From: Basidiobolus meristosporus CBS 931.73 | Lineage: Eukaryota; Basidiobolomycota; Basidiobolomycetes; Basidiobolales; Basidiobolaceae | Assembly: GCA_002104905.1 (NCBI GenBank) | Contig: MCFE01000513.1 | Location: forward strand, 1 to 64,000 | Length of the DNA stretch: 64,000 nucleotides | Direction: 5' to 3' | The notes under the pieces: generated by a model | The model's input: the letters and a program-made list of their open reading frames with translations, nothing else | The model's database searches: none | Told to the model about the DNA's origin: nothing | Shown here: positions 55,673 through 64,000 of the stretch, one piece after another | Layout of the letters: every line of letters starts with the position of its first letter | How positions within the stretch are numbered: the first letter of the stretch is position 1 | Made by a program: the position numbers and the translations under genes

Positions 55673-56880
55673 ACCATGTGACCATCAGGAACTTGAGGCC
55701 AAGAAGAATGCACTTGACTTGTTCTATGAGCATTATCCTGGATTCAAACAGGCAAACAGCTTTTTGGACCTTCATTTGTATGCTAAGAAAGTGTCTTAAG
55801 AACAGCAGAAATATCAAAGGCAGAAGAACAAGGGTGCCATGGCTCAAAACCAGTGGCTTCCTCAAGAGCCTGTTGCAAGCAGGGCTGAAAGCTCCAGACA
55901 AGCATCAAAGAGATGTCAGGTAGCTGGATGAGTCCCAATTAGGGACAAACAGGTAGACACAGATGCACCAGCACTACATTTATCAAGGAAAAAGTGTTGT
56001 GCCAATCAAGAAGCACTCAGTCAGAGTAGCAGTGTAGGACCTGGCAGTGGTAAAAACCAGTGGCTTTTACAGGAGCCCATCTCAGCTACAGTTGAGAGCT
56101 CAAAACAAGTGGAGAAGAAACATCAGGTTGCCTGAAGAGTGCCAGCAAGGGACAAACAGGCCAAAACAGATGCATCATAGCAGAATTTATCTAGGAGGAC
56201 ATGTAGTTCATTACAAGAAGCACTCAGACAAAGTAGCAGCAAAAGACCTGGCAGTGACAAAGGAATGGGTAAAGGGAAGGAAGTCTACCAAAGCCTGAGA
56301 CAGGGAAGCATGCAAAAAAGCTACAGTTCTTGCCAATTTATGCCGCAATCCCAGAACAGACTAAATCCCATCATACCCAAGAGGAATTACCTACAAGAAA
56401 GCAGCAGTTTTCACAAGAGTTGAAAGCACAGCCAGTGGAGCTACACTCCAGCAAGGTAGATGAGTTTGCAGAAAAAGGCAATTTATCTACCACAGCCTCT
56501 ATGTCTTCCATTGTTGACAGAGTGGAGATCCTACTGACAGACAAGGCTACAACATCAAGAACTCTAAAGACTATCACAATGCCTTCATTGGAATTTTGGA
56601 ACATTAATGGGCGCACCAAGAGGTTGCAAAACCTCTTCAAGAGCGGTGCTCAAGAAAATGTACTTGTATATTGCAGGGATTTATTGCAAGGACTGGCAGA
56701 TGAGGTGATGGACCTTGCAGTGCCAGCTTAAGACCAGGGCATGTCGGAACCAATGAATGAACAGTGGCATAAAGTTGTTGGGTTCCTGCCAAAGTTGTGA
56801 AACCAGAGTACTACAGCAGAAATACTTATTAGGTGGTGATTTTAATGGAGTTACTTGTTGAGTGTGGGGCTCCACTTAAT
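55673..56880 (+). pseudogene. P4 accessory gene, C-terminal part (broken)
   Basis: Aligns with P1 16690-17891. Segments: 55673-55799 (KNALDLFYEHYPGFKQAN), 55840-56300 with the repeat units, and 56330-56731 (133 aa: ELHSSKVDEFAEKGNLSTTAS, SIVDRVEILLTDKATTS, FWNINGRTKRLQNLFKS). A stop precedes the end seen in P1. N-terminal part missing. Confidence 0.6.
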
Positions 56881-57285
56881 GTTAGTGTAGGGTATAGGGA
56901 CTTGTGTAGGTCAATATAATTGGTAATTCAGGTACAATAAAAGCTTCAACAGAAATAAATCAATTTGTACACATGCAAAGTAAGATATATGGTTGAGTCA
57001 GGAAGTAAGGAGTGTGAAAAAAAGGCAATAGCCAATGAATGCACACAAACATAGGAGGTGATAGAATGTTCTGGATTAGATAGTGAGCAAATTGGCAGGG
57101 TACCAATCAAAAGCCACTTATATATTGTTGTGATGAAAAGTTTGGCCAAGTTTTTTGTAAAATCTGGGGTGCAATTATTTTTCAACAGTCTACGGACAGT
57201 GTCCTGACAGGATCAGTACCTCTTAGTCAGAGGACTTTAAATTTTTGACAGCCTTTTGATAGAACATTAAAATAATTTTCATAGG
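56881..57285. other. P4 accessory-side subterminal region and right end
   Basis: Aligns with 17892-18312. The end is AATAATTTTCATAGG, the reverse complement of CCTATGAAAATTATT, matching P2 and P1 ends. Directly beyond it the Gypsy element G4 begins. Confidence 0.55.
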
Positions 57286-58262
57286 GCTTCATGGAATAGT
57301 TCTAGGAGGGATACATGGAATGTGTCATGGACCTTCATACTTGGTGGCAACTGTGGTGGGTATACAATTGGACTAAGTTTCTTCTTGATCTTGAATGGCC
57401 CAAGTTTCTTGTACTGTAATCTATCACAAGGGTGGCTGGTAACATTGTTTCTTCTCAAGAGCCATACTGAATCACTTTCATTAAGCATGGGGCTAGGCTG
57501 CCATTTGTTGTCTGCAAACTTCTTGTACCCCTCATGGGCAAAGGATAGTTCTCTCTTGAGTGTTTCTTGGATTTCTAGAATTGCTGATGCATGTTGAGCT
57601 GCAGGGAGGCTCATAGGGTTTATTGGGATCTGAATATTGAATTGCAGATGAAAACCATAATTTGCATAGAATGGAGTGAGACCAGTTGCACTATGACATG
57701 AGTTGTTGTAGGCAAATTATGCATGTGGTAGCAGCTGGGTCTAGTTGTCTTGCTGATATGTGATATAACACCAGAGGTATTGTTCAAGGATCTGCTTAAT
57801 TCTCTCTGTCTGACCATCTGACTGGGGATGAAAAGTGGTTGAGAGCTTGACTTGCACACCAAGATATTGCATGAAATGTTTTCAGAATGTTGGTATGAAC
57901 TGCGGTCCTCTATCAGATACAATGTCACTTGGGATTGCATGGAGCTAGAAAATGCTCTTGATTACTAGGTGGGCAGTCTCCTTGATGTCTATATTCTTGG
58001 AGCAGGGAAGGAAGTGAGCCATCTCTGTGAGTCTATCTGCCACTACCAGGACTGAATTGAATTGGCTGGATTCTGGGAGGTTAATAATGAAGTCCATTGA
58101 AAGTGACTTCCATTGCTGGTCAGGAATTGGCAAGGGCTGAAGAAGTCCAAATGGCTGGTGTCTAGCAGATTTTGCACAATTACATGTGTCACAGGATTGG
58201 AGGCACTCCTTGACAAGGGATATCATCTTGGGCCACCAGAAGTCTTTCTTGATTACATTCAT
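57286..58262 (-). pseudogene. G4 integrase (broken)
   Basis: The zinc domain ends CDTCNCAKS; the core starts with SMDFIINLP (first Asp). The second Asp lies in SDRGPQF near 57915 and the Glu in HPQSDGQTERI near 57820, in a different frame from the first part. The C-terminal domain (57614-57286) shows VWLLRRNNVT, YKKLGPFKI and VHDTFHVSLL, the typical Gypsy motif. All three catalytic residues are preserved despite frame shifts. Confidence 0.8.
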
Positions 58263-58357
58263 AGTTTTGGCATGCCAAAATGCCCTACAGCCATTGCATC
58301 ATGGCAAGAATGGATGATTTCTAACTGGGTATCAAGGTCTGGGACAAACAGTTTGTG

Positions 58358-58815
58358 CTAGTGATAGATGATGTCATTGAATAGAGGTAGGTGCTGGAGG
58401 TTTGGTAACTTGGGTGGTGAGTCAGTGGGAGACTTGAGGCATTTCTTGACTGTTGCTGCTGTGGAGTTGGTGGCTTGGCTGGTCTTGACTTTCTCAAGGA
58501 GTAAAGGAGCTATAATACTGAAGGACTGGGCTGCAAGGAGCTCAAAATGTCTTTTGTTGAGTACAGGGTTTTCCATTTGCCAACAGGCATCATCCCCTTC
58601 TTCAAGGGAATACTCCATCTTTCGGTACAGGGCATCAGGTTTTCCTTGTTTCACATCTGGTCTATTGGTTATAACTAAGTCAAAGCTAGATAGGAAGAGG
58701 CACCATCTGGCATGTCTCTGTTTCAGTACCTTTGAGGTGGTAAAGTACTCAAGGTTCTTGTGGTAACAGAAGCTCTTTGTCTTTTTGGCTGCACCATCAA
58801 GGTAGTGTCTCCATT
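58358..58815 (-). pseudogene. G4 RNase H end and integrase zinc-domain side
   Basis: 58654-58358 (98 aa) begins KQGKPDALYRK, a decayed KPDALSR-type end of RNase H, followed by the spacer ahead of integrase. The sequence from 58815 to 58660 contains the RNase H segment around FLSSFDLV, also recognisable by its position. Confidence 0.65.
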
Positions 58816-59026
58816 AGACTTGTTCCATCATTCCAGCTGATCATAGTGCCCAATAGTGCCATAGCATGCCAGATGGTGCCTGATCATGCCACAGAGTACC
58901 AGATGGTGTCATACAGTGCCAATTTGGGATCAAAATTGACATGCATATGACCCTAAAATATTAAATTAATAACAAAATATACAGCACTTTCTGGCACTGT
59001 GATCAATGGCACAATGGAACAAGTCT
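58816..59026. mobile_element. short MITE (211 bp) with the fold-back family ends
   Basis: Ends AGACTTGTTCCAT and AATGGAACAAGTCT are inverted repeats identical in type to FB-1 and FB-2. Flanks ATT (58813-58815) and ACT (59027-59029) suggest a 3-bp duplication with one mismatch. The interior is rich in AGTGCC and lacks long arms. Confidence 0.75.
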
Positions 59027-59049
59027 ACTGTTCAAATGCAACAATGATT

Positions 59050-59600
59050 GAAAGCAGCACTTTAACATAGATATTATAGTTTACTTTGGCTGGAGTAAAT
59101 TTTCATGAGTCAAATACATTAGGGTGTAGCACATTCTTGTCATTGTATTGGGAAAGGATGGCACCAAGGGCAAAGTTGGAGGCATTGGTCTCTATGATGA
59201 AAGGTCTCTCAAGGTCAGGGTGGGCCAGCAGTGGGGCACACAAGAAGGATTTCTTGATAGAATCAAAGGACTCAGACTGTTCCTTATGCCAGGTAAAGGG
59301 AAGATTTTTCTGGGTGAGCTTTGTCAAGGGAGTGACTATCTTGGAGTAGTTGGTAATGAATCTACCATAAAGTTAGCAAATCCAAGGAAGGATTGGGGTT
59401 CTTTTACTGACCAGGGAGCTTTCCAGGATTGGATGGCTCCTACTTTCATGGGCTCCATTCTTTTTCCACTTGAGCTTACAAGATAACCTAGGAACTCAAC
59501 TTCTTTCTGGTCAAACTAACATATTTCCAGTTTGGCATAAAGGCCAGTGGTGACAAGCTTGGTCAAGACTTTCTTCACATGGGAACTATGTTCTTCTTGA
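59050..59600 (-). pseudogene. G4 reverse transcriptase end and RNase H start
   Basis: 59327-59103 shows NLPFTWHKEQSESFDSIKK and FIIETNASNFALGAILSQ (first catalytic Asp of RNase H changed to Asn). Upstream, the reverse transcriptase connection region (SFLGFANF and the VELLGYLVSS-like segment) reaches 59600. The catalytic YxDD box is beyond the Copia-3 junction and lost. Confidence 0.7.
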
Positions 59601-59615
59601 GTCTTGGAGTAGATT

Positions 59616-59964
59616 TGTTGTAAAAATTCATATTTCCACCTAAATATTCACCTAACTTAGTCACTTAGATCATTACCTTCAAATCCTAGAGAATACCAAC
59701 CAAATTCCTTGTTGGGATTTACCTAGAATATTTTTGCCAAAATACCAGGTACCCAGAACATGAAAATTCTCAAAGTTGTCCAAACAGCCCCAAACTTTGC
59801 ACACATGTTCTTGGGACCTTCCTTAACCTATTCTACGTGTTTGTAATGCCAAGATCAGGTAAAAGTATAGATACTACTTTTACATTCAATAAATCATTAA
59901 GTGAAAACCACATAATCTACTTGTCCTCCCAATCACTTCCAATATCTCCTAGAGTCTTACAACA
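59616..59964 (+). repeat. Copia-3 5' LTR
   Basis: 349 bp, TGTTGTAAAAATTC to GTCTTACAACA. Very similar to the Copia-4 LTR at 60543. Confidence 0.9.
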
Positions 59965-59968
59965 GGTT

Positions 59969-60542
59969 GTGAGCCCCAAGCTGTTACTCTCTGCAACATC
60001 TACTACTGCTATTACTGGAATTTTTGCTCTGCTGAAAAGTTGGATGGATCTAACTACCAAGTGTGGAAGGTGAAGATGAAGATGCTGTTACAAGAAAGAG
60101 GCCTTTGGGATACTATCATGGGAGAAGAATGCCCTCCTAAAAACGTGGGAGAGGAAGCCTTAAAGTACCAGAAGAAAGAACAAAGTGCCTTTAATTGCTT
60201 TTGTCTTAATGTCAAGGACAAATTGCTAATTCAATGCTCAAGAGCAAAAACAGCAAAGAATGCCTGGAAAGCATTAGAAGACACTGACCAGTCATGTTCA
60301 GCTGCTAAGAAAATGTATCTGAGAAGAAAATTCTTTACTACAAAGATGCTGCCAGGAGAAGGAATGAAAAATTAAATTAACAGAATTACCCTGCTGGTAG
60401 ATGAGATGGAATCTGTGGGCATACCAACTACTGATGAGGTTGTGATGGTTACCATCCTGAATAGTCTGACAGATGAGTTTCAGGTCCTTGTATCAGCCCT
60501 AGAGTCCAGAACTGAAGATTTGACCTTAAATTATGTATATGG
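59969..60542 (+). pseudogene. Copia-3 Gag (partial, frame-shifted)
   Basis: The start codon would be GTG in place of ATG in the primer binding site. A one-base deletion near 60022 shifts the frame; 60040-60375 is open (LDGSNYQ equivalent through MLPGEGMKN) and another one-base deletion at 60372 ends it. The sequence continues to 60542 in homology to SALESRTEDLTLNYVYG. Confidence 0.8.
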
Positions 60543-60891
60543 TGTTGTAAAAATTCATATTTCCACCTAAATATTCACCTAACTTAGTCACTTAGATCAT
60601 CACCTTCAAATCCTAGAGAATACTGACCAAATTCCTTGTTGGGATTTACTTAGAATATTTTCACCAAAATACCAGGTACCCAGAACATGAAAATTCTCAA
60701 AGTTGTCCAAACAGCCCCAAACTTTGCACACATGTTCTTGGGACCTTCCTTAACCTATTCTACGTGTTTGTAATGCCAAGACCAGGTAAAAGTATAAATA
60801 CCACTTTTACATTCAATAAATCATTAAGTGAAAACCACATAATCTACTTGTTCTCCCAATCACTTCCAATATCTCCAAGACTCTTACAACA
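60543..60891 (+). repeat. Copia-4 5' LTR
   Basis: 349 bp, TGTTGTAAAAATTC to CTCTTACAACA. TATAAATA at 60793-60800 and AATAAA at 60815-60820. No ATG occurs between the TATA box and 60896. Confidence 0.92.
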
Positions 60892-60903
60892 GGTTATGAG
60901 CCC
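60892..60903 (+). promoter_or_regulatory. Copia-4 primer binding site overlapping the start codon
   Basis: GGTTATGAGCCC, complementary over all 12 bases to the anticodon stem-loop of initiator tRNA-Met. Its ATG (60896-60898) pairs with the CAU anticodon and is also the first codon of the polyprotein. Confidence 0.75.
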
Positions 60904-63900
60904 CAAGCTGTCACTCTCTGCAATGTCTACTACTGCTATTACTGGAATTTTTCCCTCTGCTGAAAAGTTGGATGGATCTAACTACCAAGTGTGGAAGGTG
61001 AAGATGAAGATGCTGCTACAAGAAAGAGGCCTTTGGGATATTGTCATGGGAGAAGAATGCCCTCCTAAAAACATGGGAGAGGAAGCCTTAAAGTACCAGA
61101 AGAAAGAACAAAGTGCCTTTAACTGCATTTGCCTTAATGTCAAGGACAAATTGCTAATTCAATGCTCAAGAGCAAAAACAGCAAAGAATGCCTGGAAGGC
61201 ATTAGAAGACACCTACCAGTCATGTTCAGCTGCCAAGAAAATGTATCTGAGAAGAAAATTCTTTACTACAAAGATGCTGCCAGGAGAAGAAATGAAAAAT
61301 CTAATTAACAGAATTACCCTGCTGGTAGATGAGATGGAATCTGTGGGCGTACCAACTACTGATGAGGATGTGATAGTTACCATCCTGAATAGCCTGACAG
61401 ACGAGTTTCAGGGCCTTGTATCAGCCCTAGAGTCCAGAACTGAAGATTTGACCTTAAATTACGTATATGGAAGGCTCCTGGATGAAGAATTAAGAAAATC
61501 AAGCGCTAATAAGAAGGAAGAAGAAAATGCTTTAATAAGCAATGATAGCCAACAAAGGAGATACCCAAGACCCTACAAAGGTAACAGCAACCTGTTTTGT
61601 AGCTACTGCAAAAGGAAAGGACACACATCAGACCGGTGTCTCAAAAAGAAATATAATCAGCAAAAGAAGCCTGAATATGGAAATGCTGCAACAACTGAAG
61701 ATAGACTATTCATATCTGCACTAAATATGACCACAAACAAGGATTCTCAGACGTGGTATATTGACTCTGGAGCTTCTCAACACTTTACACACCAAAAAGA
61801 ACTTTTTACCCAATATCAAGAAATTCCAATTAAGAAGGTTTTCATGGGTGACAATAGAACACTTGATGCAGTGGGAGAAGGAACTATCCAAGTAAACCTT
61901 AGAAGCAGTGAAGGAAGCCATACACTGACCTTTAAAGAAGTACTCTATGTACCAGAAATAGCCAAGAACCTACTCTCTGTAAGCAAGGCCACAACAGAAG
62001 GACTCAGTTTCAGTTTTGACAATTCTGGATGCAGGATCACTGATCAAAATGGTGCCCATATTGCTTTGGGCATCAGAGATCAGAGTCTATACAAGTTGAC
62101 TTATATTCCATCATATCTGGAAGCCAATATAAGTAACTTAAATGAAGAAACACCAATGCTTTGGCACAGGAGATTTGGACACATCAATTTTGATTATTTG
62201 CGCAAAATGATCAAAGATCAGCTAATTTCTGGAGTGAAAATTGATCCCCCAGCTAATTTGGAGCACTGTGAAGCCTGCATATATGGGAAACAAGCCAGAC
62301 AACCGTTCAAGAGCTCTGGGTTAATCAAAACTGAGAAAAAATTAGATCTAATTCACTCAGATCTGTGTGGACCTATGCAAAATTTATCCTTAGGCGGGAT
62401 GAAGTATTTAATCACTTTTATTGATGAGTATACAAGATACACATGGGTCTACTTCATGGAGAGAAAGGAAGAAGCTCTGTCTAAGTTCAGGGAGTTTAAA
62501 GCCATGGTGGAGAGAGAAACTGGTGAAAAAATCAAGAAAATACGCTCTGATAATGGTGGAGAATATACCTCAAAACTGTTCATCCACTTCTGCAAAATTC
62601 ATGGGATAAAGCAAGAGACTACTATACCATACTCCCCACAGCAAAATGGAGTAGCAGAACAAGCTAACAGATCAATAATTGATATGGCAAGATCTATGAT
62701 CCATGATCAAAAATTATCCTATGATTTTTGGGCGGAATCAGTTGCCACAGCTGCATACCTTAAAAATAGGAGTTATAACAGAATACTTCGTGATTCTACT
62801 CCATCTGAAGCATGGTATGGATACAGACCAAGTGCAGAACATCTAAGAATATTTGGGTGTACAGCATATGCCAAAAAACTGGCCGGAAATCAGTCAAAAT
62901 TTGAGCCAAAAAGTGTAAAATGCATATTTTTGGGCTACTGCAATGAGAGTAAGGCATACAGACTCTACAATACCAAAGCAAAGAAGCCGATCAAGTCCAG
63001 GGATGTGTTGTTTGATGAAAATTCAAAATTTTCACAAAAAATGACATCAGATGATGACGAAAATTTGTTCTCAAGTCCACAAATTGTCAGGATTGAATCA
63101 GAGCAAAACAATGAAAATTTTTTCACTCCAGAGGACTCTACAACCGTGGTTCTGCCAGAATCAGTGCCCAGGAATATCCCAGAAGTGATCATTCCAGTAT
63201 CAAATGCCCGGAGATCCAATCGGACAAGAAATAGCCCAAATTACTATATCAATGAGGGTACAAACTTAGCCTATGCCCATTCAGTCCATATTGATGAACC
63301 CCAGACTGTAAAAGAGGCCCTAAATGGCCCTCAGACAAAGTTTTGGAGATCTGCAATGACTGAGGAATATCAGGCACTGATGGAAAATCAAACTTGGGAC
63401 TTAGTCAAATTACCAATCAACCGAAAATCAATTGGATGCAGATGGGTCTTCAAGACAAAATACAAGGCTGATGGTACAATTGAAAGATACAAAGCAAGAC
63501 TTGTAGCCAAAGGATACTCTCAAACAAAAGGACTTGACTATACTGAGACCTTTGCACCAGTAGCCAAGTTTAATTCCATCAGATTAATATTGGCTATTGC
63601 AGCAAAATATAAGTTTTTTATTCATCAAATGGATGTAAAAACTGCATTTTTGAATGGAGAACTTGATGAGGACGTGTATATGGACCAGCCTGATGGGTTT
63701 GTTGACCAAAATAACCGCTATTTGGTCTGCAAACTTAAAAAGTCACTATATGGTCTCAAACAATCACCAAGAGCCTGGAATTGCAAGATAGATTCTTATT
63801 TGGAATCTTTGAGTTTCAAAAGAAGTAATGCTGACTATAGTATATACTATAAGCCAGATAGAGCAAATCCAGTTCTATTAGCTCTATATGTGGATGATCT

Positions 63901-64000
63901 TATTATAGCCGCCAATAACCTAGAAACATTGGAAGAGACTAAATCCAGCCTATCTAAGGAGTTCAAGATGTCTGATCTAGGAGAACTTAGTTACTACTTA
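60896..64000 (+). CDS. Copia-4 Gag-Pol polyprotein, 1035 codons open, 3' end outside window
   Basis: I read this frame codon by codon to position 64000 without a stop; 3105 bases fit the frame exactly. Domains: Gag 1-230 (GSNYQVWKVKMKM near 35); CCHC knuckle CSYCKRKGHTSDRC 235-248; protease YIDSGAS with D290; pre-integrase HRRFGH from 424 and CEACIYGK; integrase D489 (HSDLCGP), D552 (RSDNGGEY), E588 (GVAEQANR), exact DD35E spacing; reverse transcriptase with RWVFKTKY, HQMDVKTAFLNG and YVDD at 998-1001. RNase H should follow outside. Reverse-transcribes and integrates its own RNA in virus-like particles, by family knowledge. All catalytic residues that are damaged in Copia-1 and Copia-2 are intact, so this may be an active copy. 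Confidence 0.92.
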   Translation, partial: MSPKLSLSAMSTTAITGIFPSAEKLDGSNYQVWKVKMKMLLQERGLWDIVMGEECPPKNMGEEALKYQKKEQSAFNCICLNVKDKLLIQCSRAKTAKNAWKALEDTYQSCSAAKKMYLRRKFFTTKMLPGEEMKNLINRITLLVDEMESVGVPTTDEDVIVTILNSLTDEFQGLVSALESRTEDLTLNYVYGRLLDEELRKSSANKKEEENALISNDSQQRRYPRPYKGNSNLFCSYCKRKGHTSDRCLKKKYNQQKKPEYGNAATTEDRLFISALNMTTNKDSQTWYIDSGASQHFTHQKELFTQYQEIPIKKVFMGDNRTLDAVGEGTIQVNLRSSEGSHTLTFKEVLYVPEIAKNLLSVSKATTEGLSFSFDNSGCRITDQNGAHIALGIRDQSLYKLTYIPSYLEANISNLNEETPMLWHRRFGHINFDYLRKMIKDQLISGVKIDPPANLEHCEACIYGKQARQPFKSSGLIKTEKKLDLIHSDLCGPMQNLSLGGMKYLITFIDEYTRYTWVYFMERKEEALSKFREFKAMVERETGEKIKKIRSDNGGEYTSKLFIHFCKIHGIKQETTIPYSPQQNGVAEQANRSIIDMARSMIHDQKLSYDFWAESVATAAYLKNRSYNRILRDSTPSEAWYGYRPSAEHLRIFGCTAYAKKLAGNQSKFEPKSVKCIFLGYCNESKAYRLYNTKAKKPIKSRDVLFDENSKFSQKMTSDDDENLFSSPQIVRIESEQNNENFFTPEDSTTVVLPESVPRNIPEVIIPVSNARRSNRTRNSPNYYINEGTNLAYAHSVHIDEPQTVKEALNGPQTKFWRSAMTEEYQALMENQTWDLVKLPINRKSIGCRWVFKTKYKADGTIERYKARLVAKGYSQTKGLDYTETFAPVAKFNSIRLILAIAAKYKFFIHQMDVKTAFLNGELDEDVYMDQPDGFVDQNNRYLVCKLKKSLYGLKQSPRAWNCKIDSYLESLSFKRSNADYSIYYKPDRANPVLLALYVDDLIIAANNLETLEETKSSLSKEFKMSDLGELSYYL

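Larger units (their letters stand above)
57286..59615 (-). mobile_element. Gypsy element G4 (minus), internal part only
   Basis: A different Ty3/Gypsy lineage from G1/G2: RT end (59600-59330), RNase H (59327-59050), then after a MITE (58816-59026) RNase H end, integrase (58262-57700) and its C-terminal domain (57614-57279). It is cut on the right by the Copia-3 LTR and on the left by P4. No LTR seen. Confidence 0.8.
59616..60542 (+). mobile_element. Copia-3, left part of a copy split by Copia-4
   Basis: 5' LTR (59616-59964), primer binding site GGTTGTGAGCCC (one mismatch), and Gag up to LNYVYG, where the LTR of Copia-4 begins. The rest of Copia-3 should lie beyond the window, after Copia-4. 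Confidence 0.85.
60543..64000 (+). mobile_element. Copia-4, intact-looking copy running off the window
   Basis: 5' LTR, exact primer binding site and an uninterrupted polyprotein frame up to the window end. It is inserted in Gag of Copia-3; the 5 bases before it are TATGG (60538-60542). By comparison with Copia-1, about 880 bases of coding sequence and a 350-bp LTR are still to come to the right. Confidence 0.9.

Noticed and set aside
1-64000. CRISPR array, tRNA or rRNA genes, defence system
   Set aside because: No regularly spaced repeats, no tRNA-like or rRNA sequence found. The tRNA-complementary stretches are primer binding sites.

Overview
This window looks like a gene-poor, transposon-saturated stretch of a filamentous fungal genome, most likely a basidiomycete (Agaricomycetes). 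The evidence is several Plavaka/Tnp2-type (Transposase_21-like) DNA transposons with a divergently transcribed accessory gene, Ty1/Copia elements primed from the internal part of initiator tRNA-Met, and several Ty3/Gypsy-type elements. Overall base composition is AT-rich and visibly poor in CpG, except for the first ~430 bases, which are GC- and CpG-rich. I could not recognise one convincing host gene, tRNA, rRNA or CRISPR array. Almost everything can be assigned to about a dozen mobile elements, many nested inside each other.

Layout. 1-1034: GC-rich edge and unassigned sequence. 1035-18312: Plavaka-type element P1 (transposase on minus, accessory gene on plus). A second, oppositely oriented copy P2 (3525-13950) splits it, and P2 is in turn split by Copia-1 (6502-11188, TSD CAGAT). 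A 1070-bp solo LTR (14395-15464) also sits in the P1 transposase. 18320-19300: Copia LTR debris. 19301-28475: an unrecognised repeat family (R1) split by Gypsy element G1, itself split by minus-strand G2 (21132-25047, TSD CACA). 28476-32170: old Plavaka remnants. 32225-35749: fold-back remnant, a second Copia lineage (RNase H) with a solo Gypsy LTR, R1 again and Gypsy fragment G3. 35934-41435: internally deleted LTR element X (TSD CACAG), inserted in a third R1 copy and carrying another 1070-bp solo LTR. 42466-51468: Copia-2 (minus), hosting a very young gag-protease-only LTR element (44877-48493, TSD CCGC) and a fold-back element (49570-50301). 51469-53866: end of R1 and a Copia fragment with a second fold-back element. 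53866-57285: Plavaka P4. 57286-59615: Gypsy G4 with a short MITE. 59616-64000: Copia-3, split in gag by Copia-4, whose polyprotein frame stays open for 1035 codons to the window edge.

Most interesting points: (1) a TR-GAG-like element with LTRs differing at one base in 804, an intact 618-codon gag-protease frame and no reverse transcriptase; (2) in the Copia family the polyprotein AUG lies inside the primer binding site, which pairs with the CAU anticodon loop of initiator tRNA-Met, and it is the first AUG after the LTR TATA box; (3) ~730-bp fold-back elements with 3-bp target duplications; (4) a 455-bp identical block shared by two otherwise diverged Gypsy copies that both lack a catalytic integrase aspartate.

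The elements do not form a pathway. The useful reading is the insertion order: R1 and P1 and the Gypsy copies are oldest; X, P2 and Copia-1/2 are intermediate; Copia-4 and the gag-protease element are youngest.
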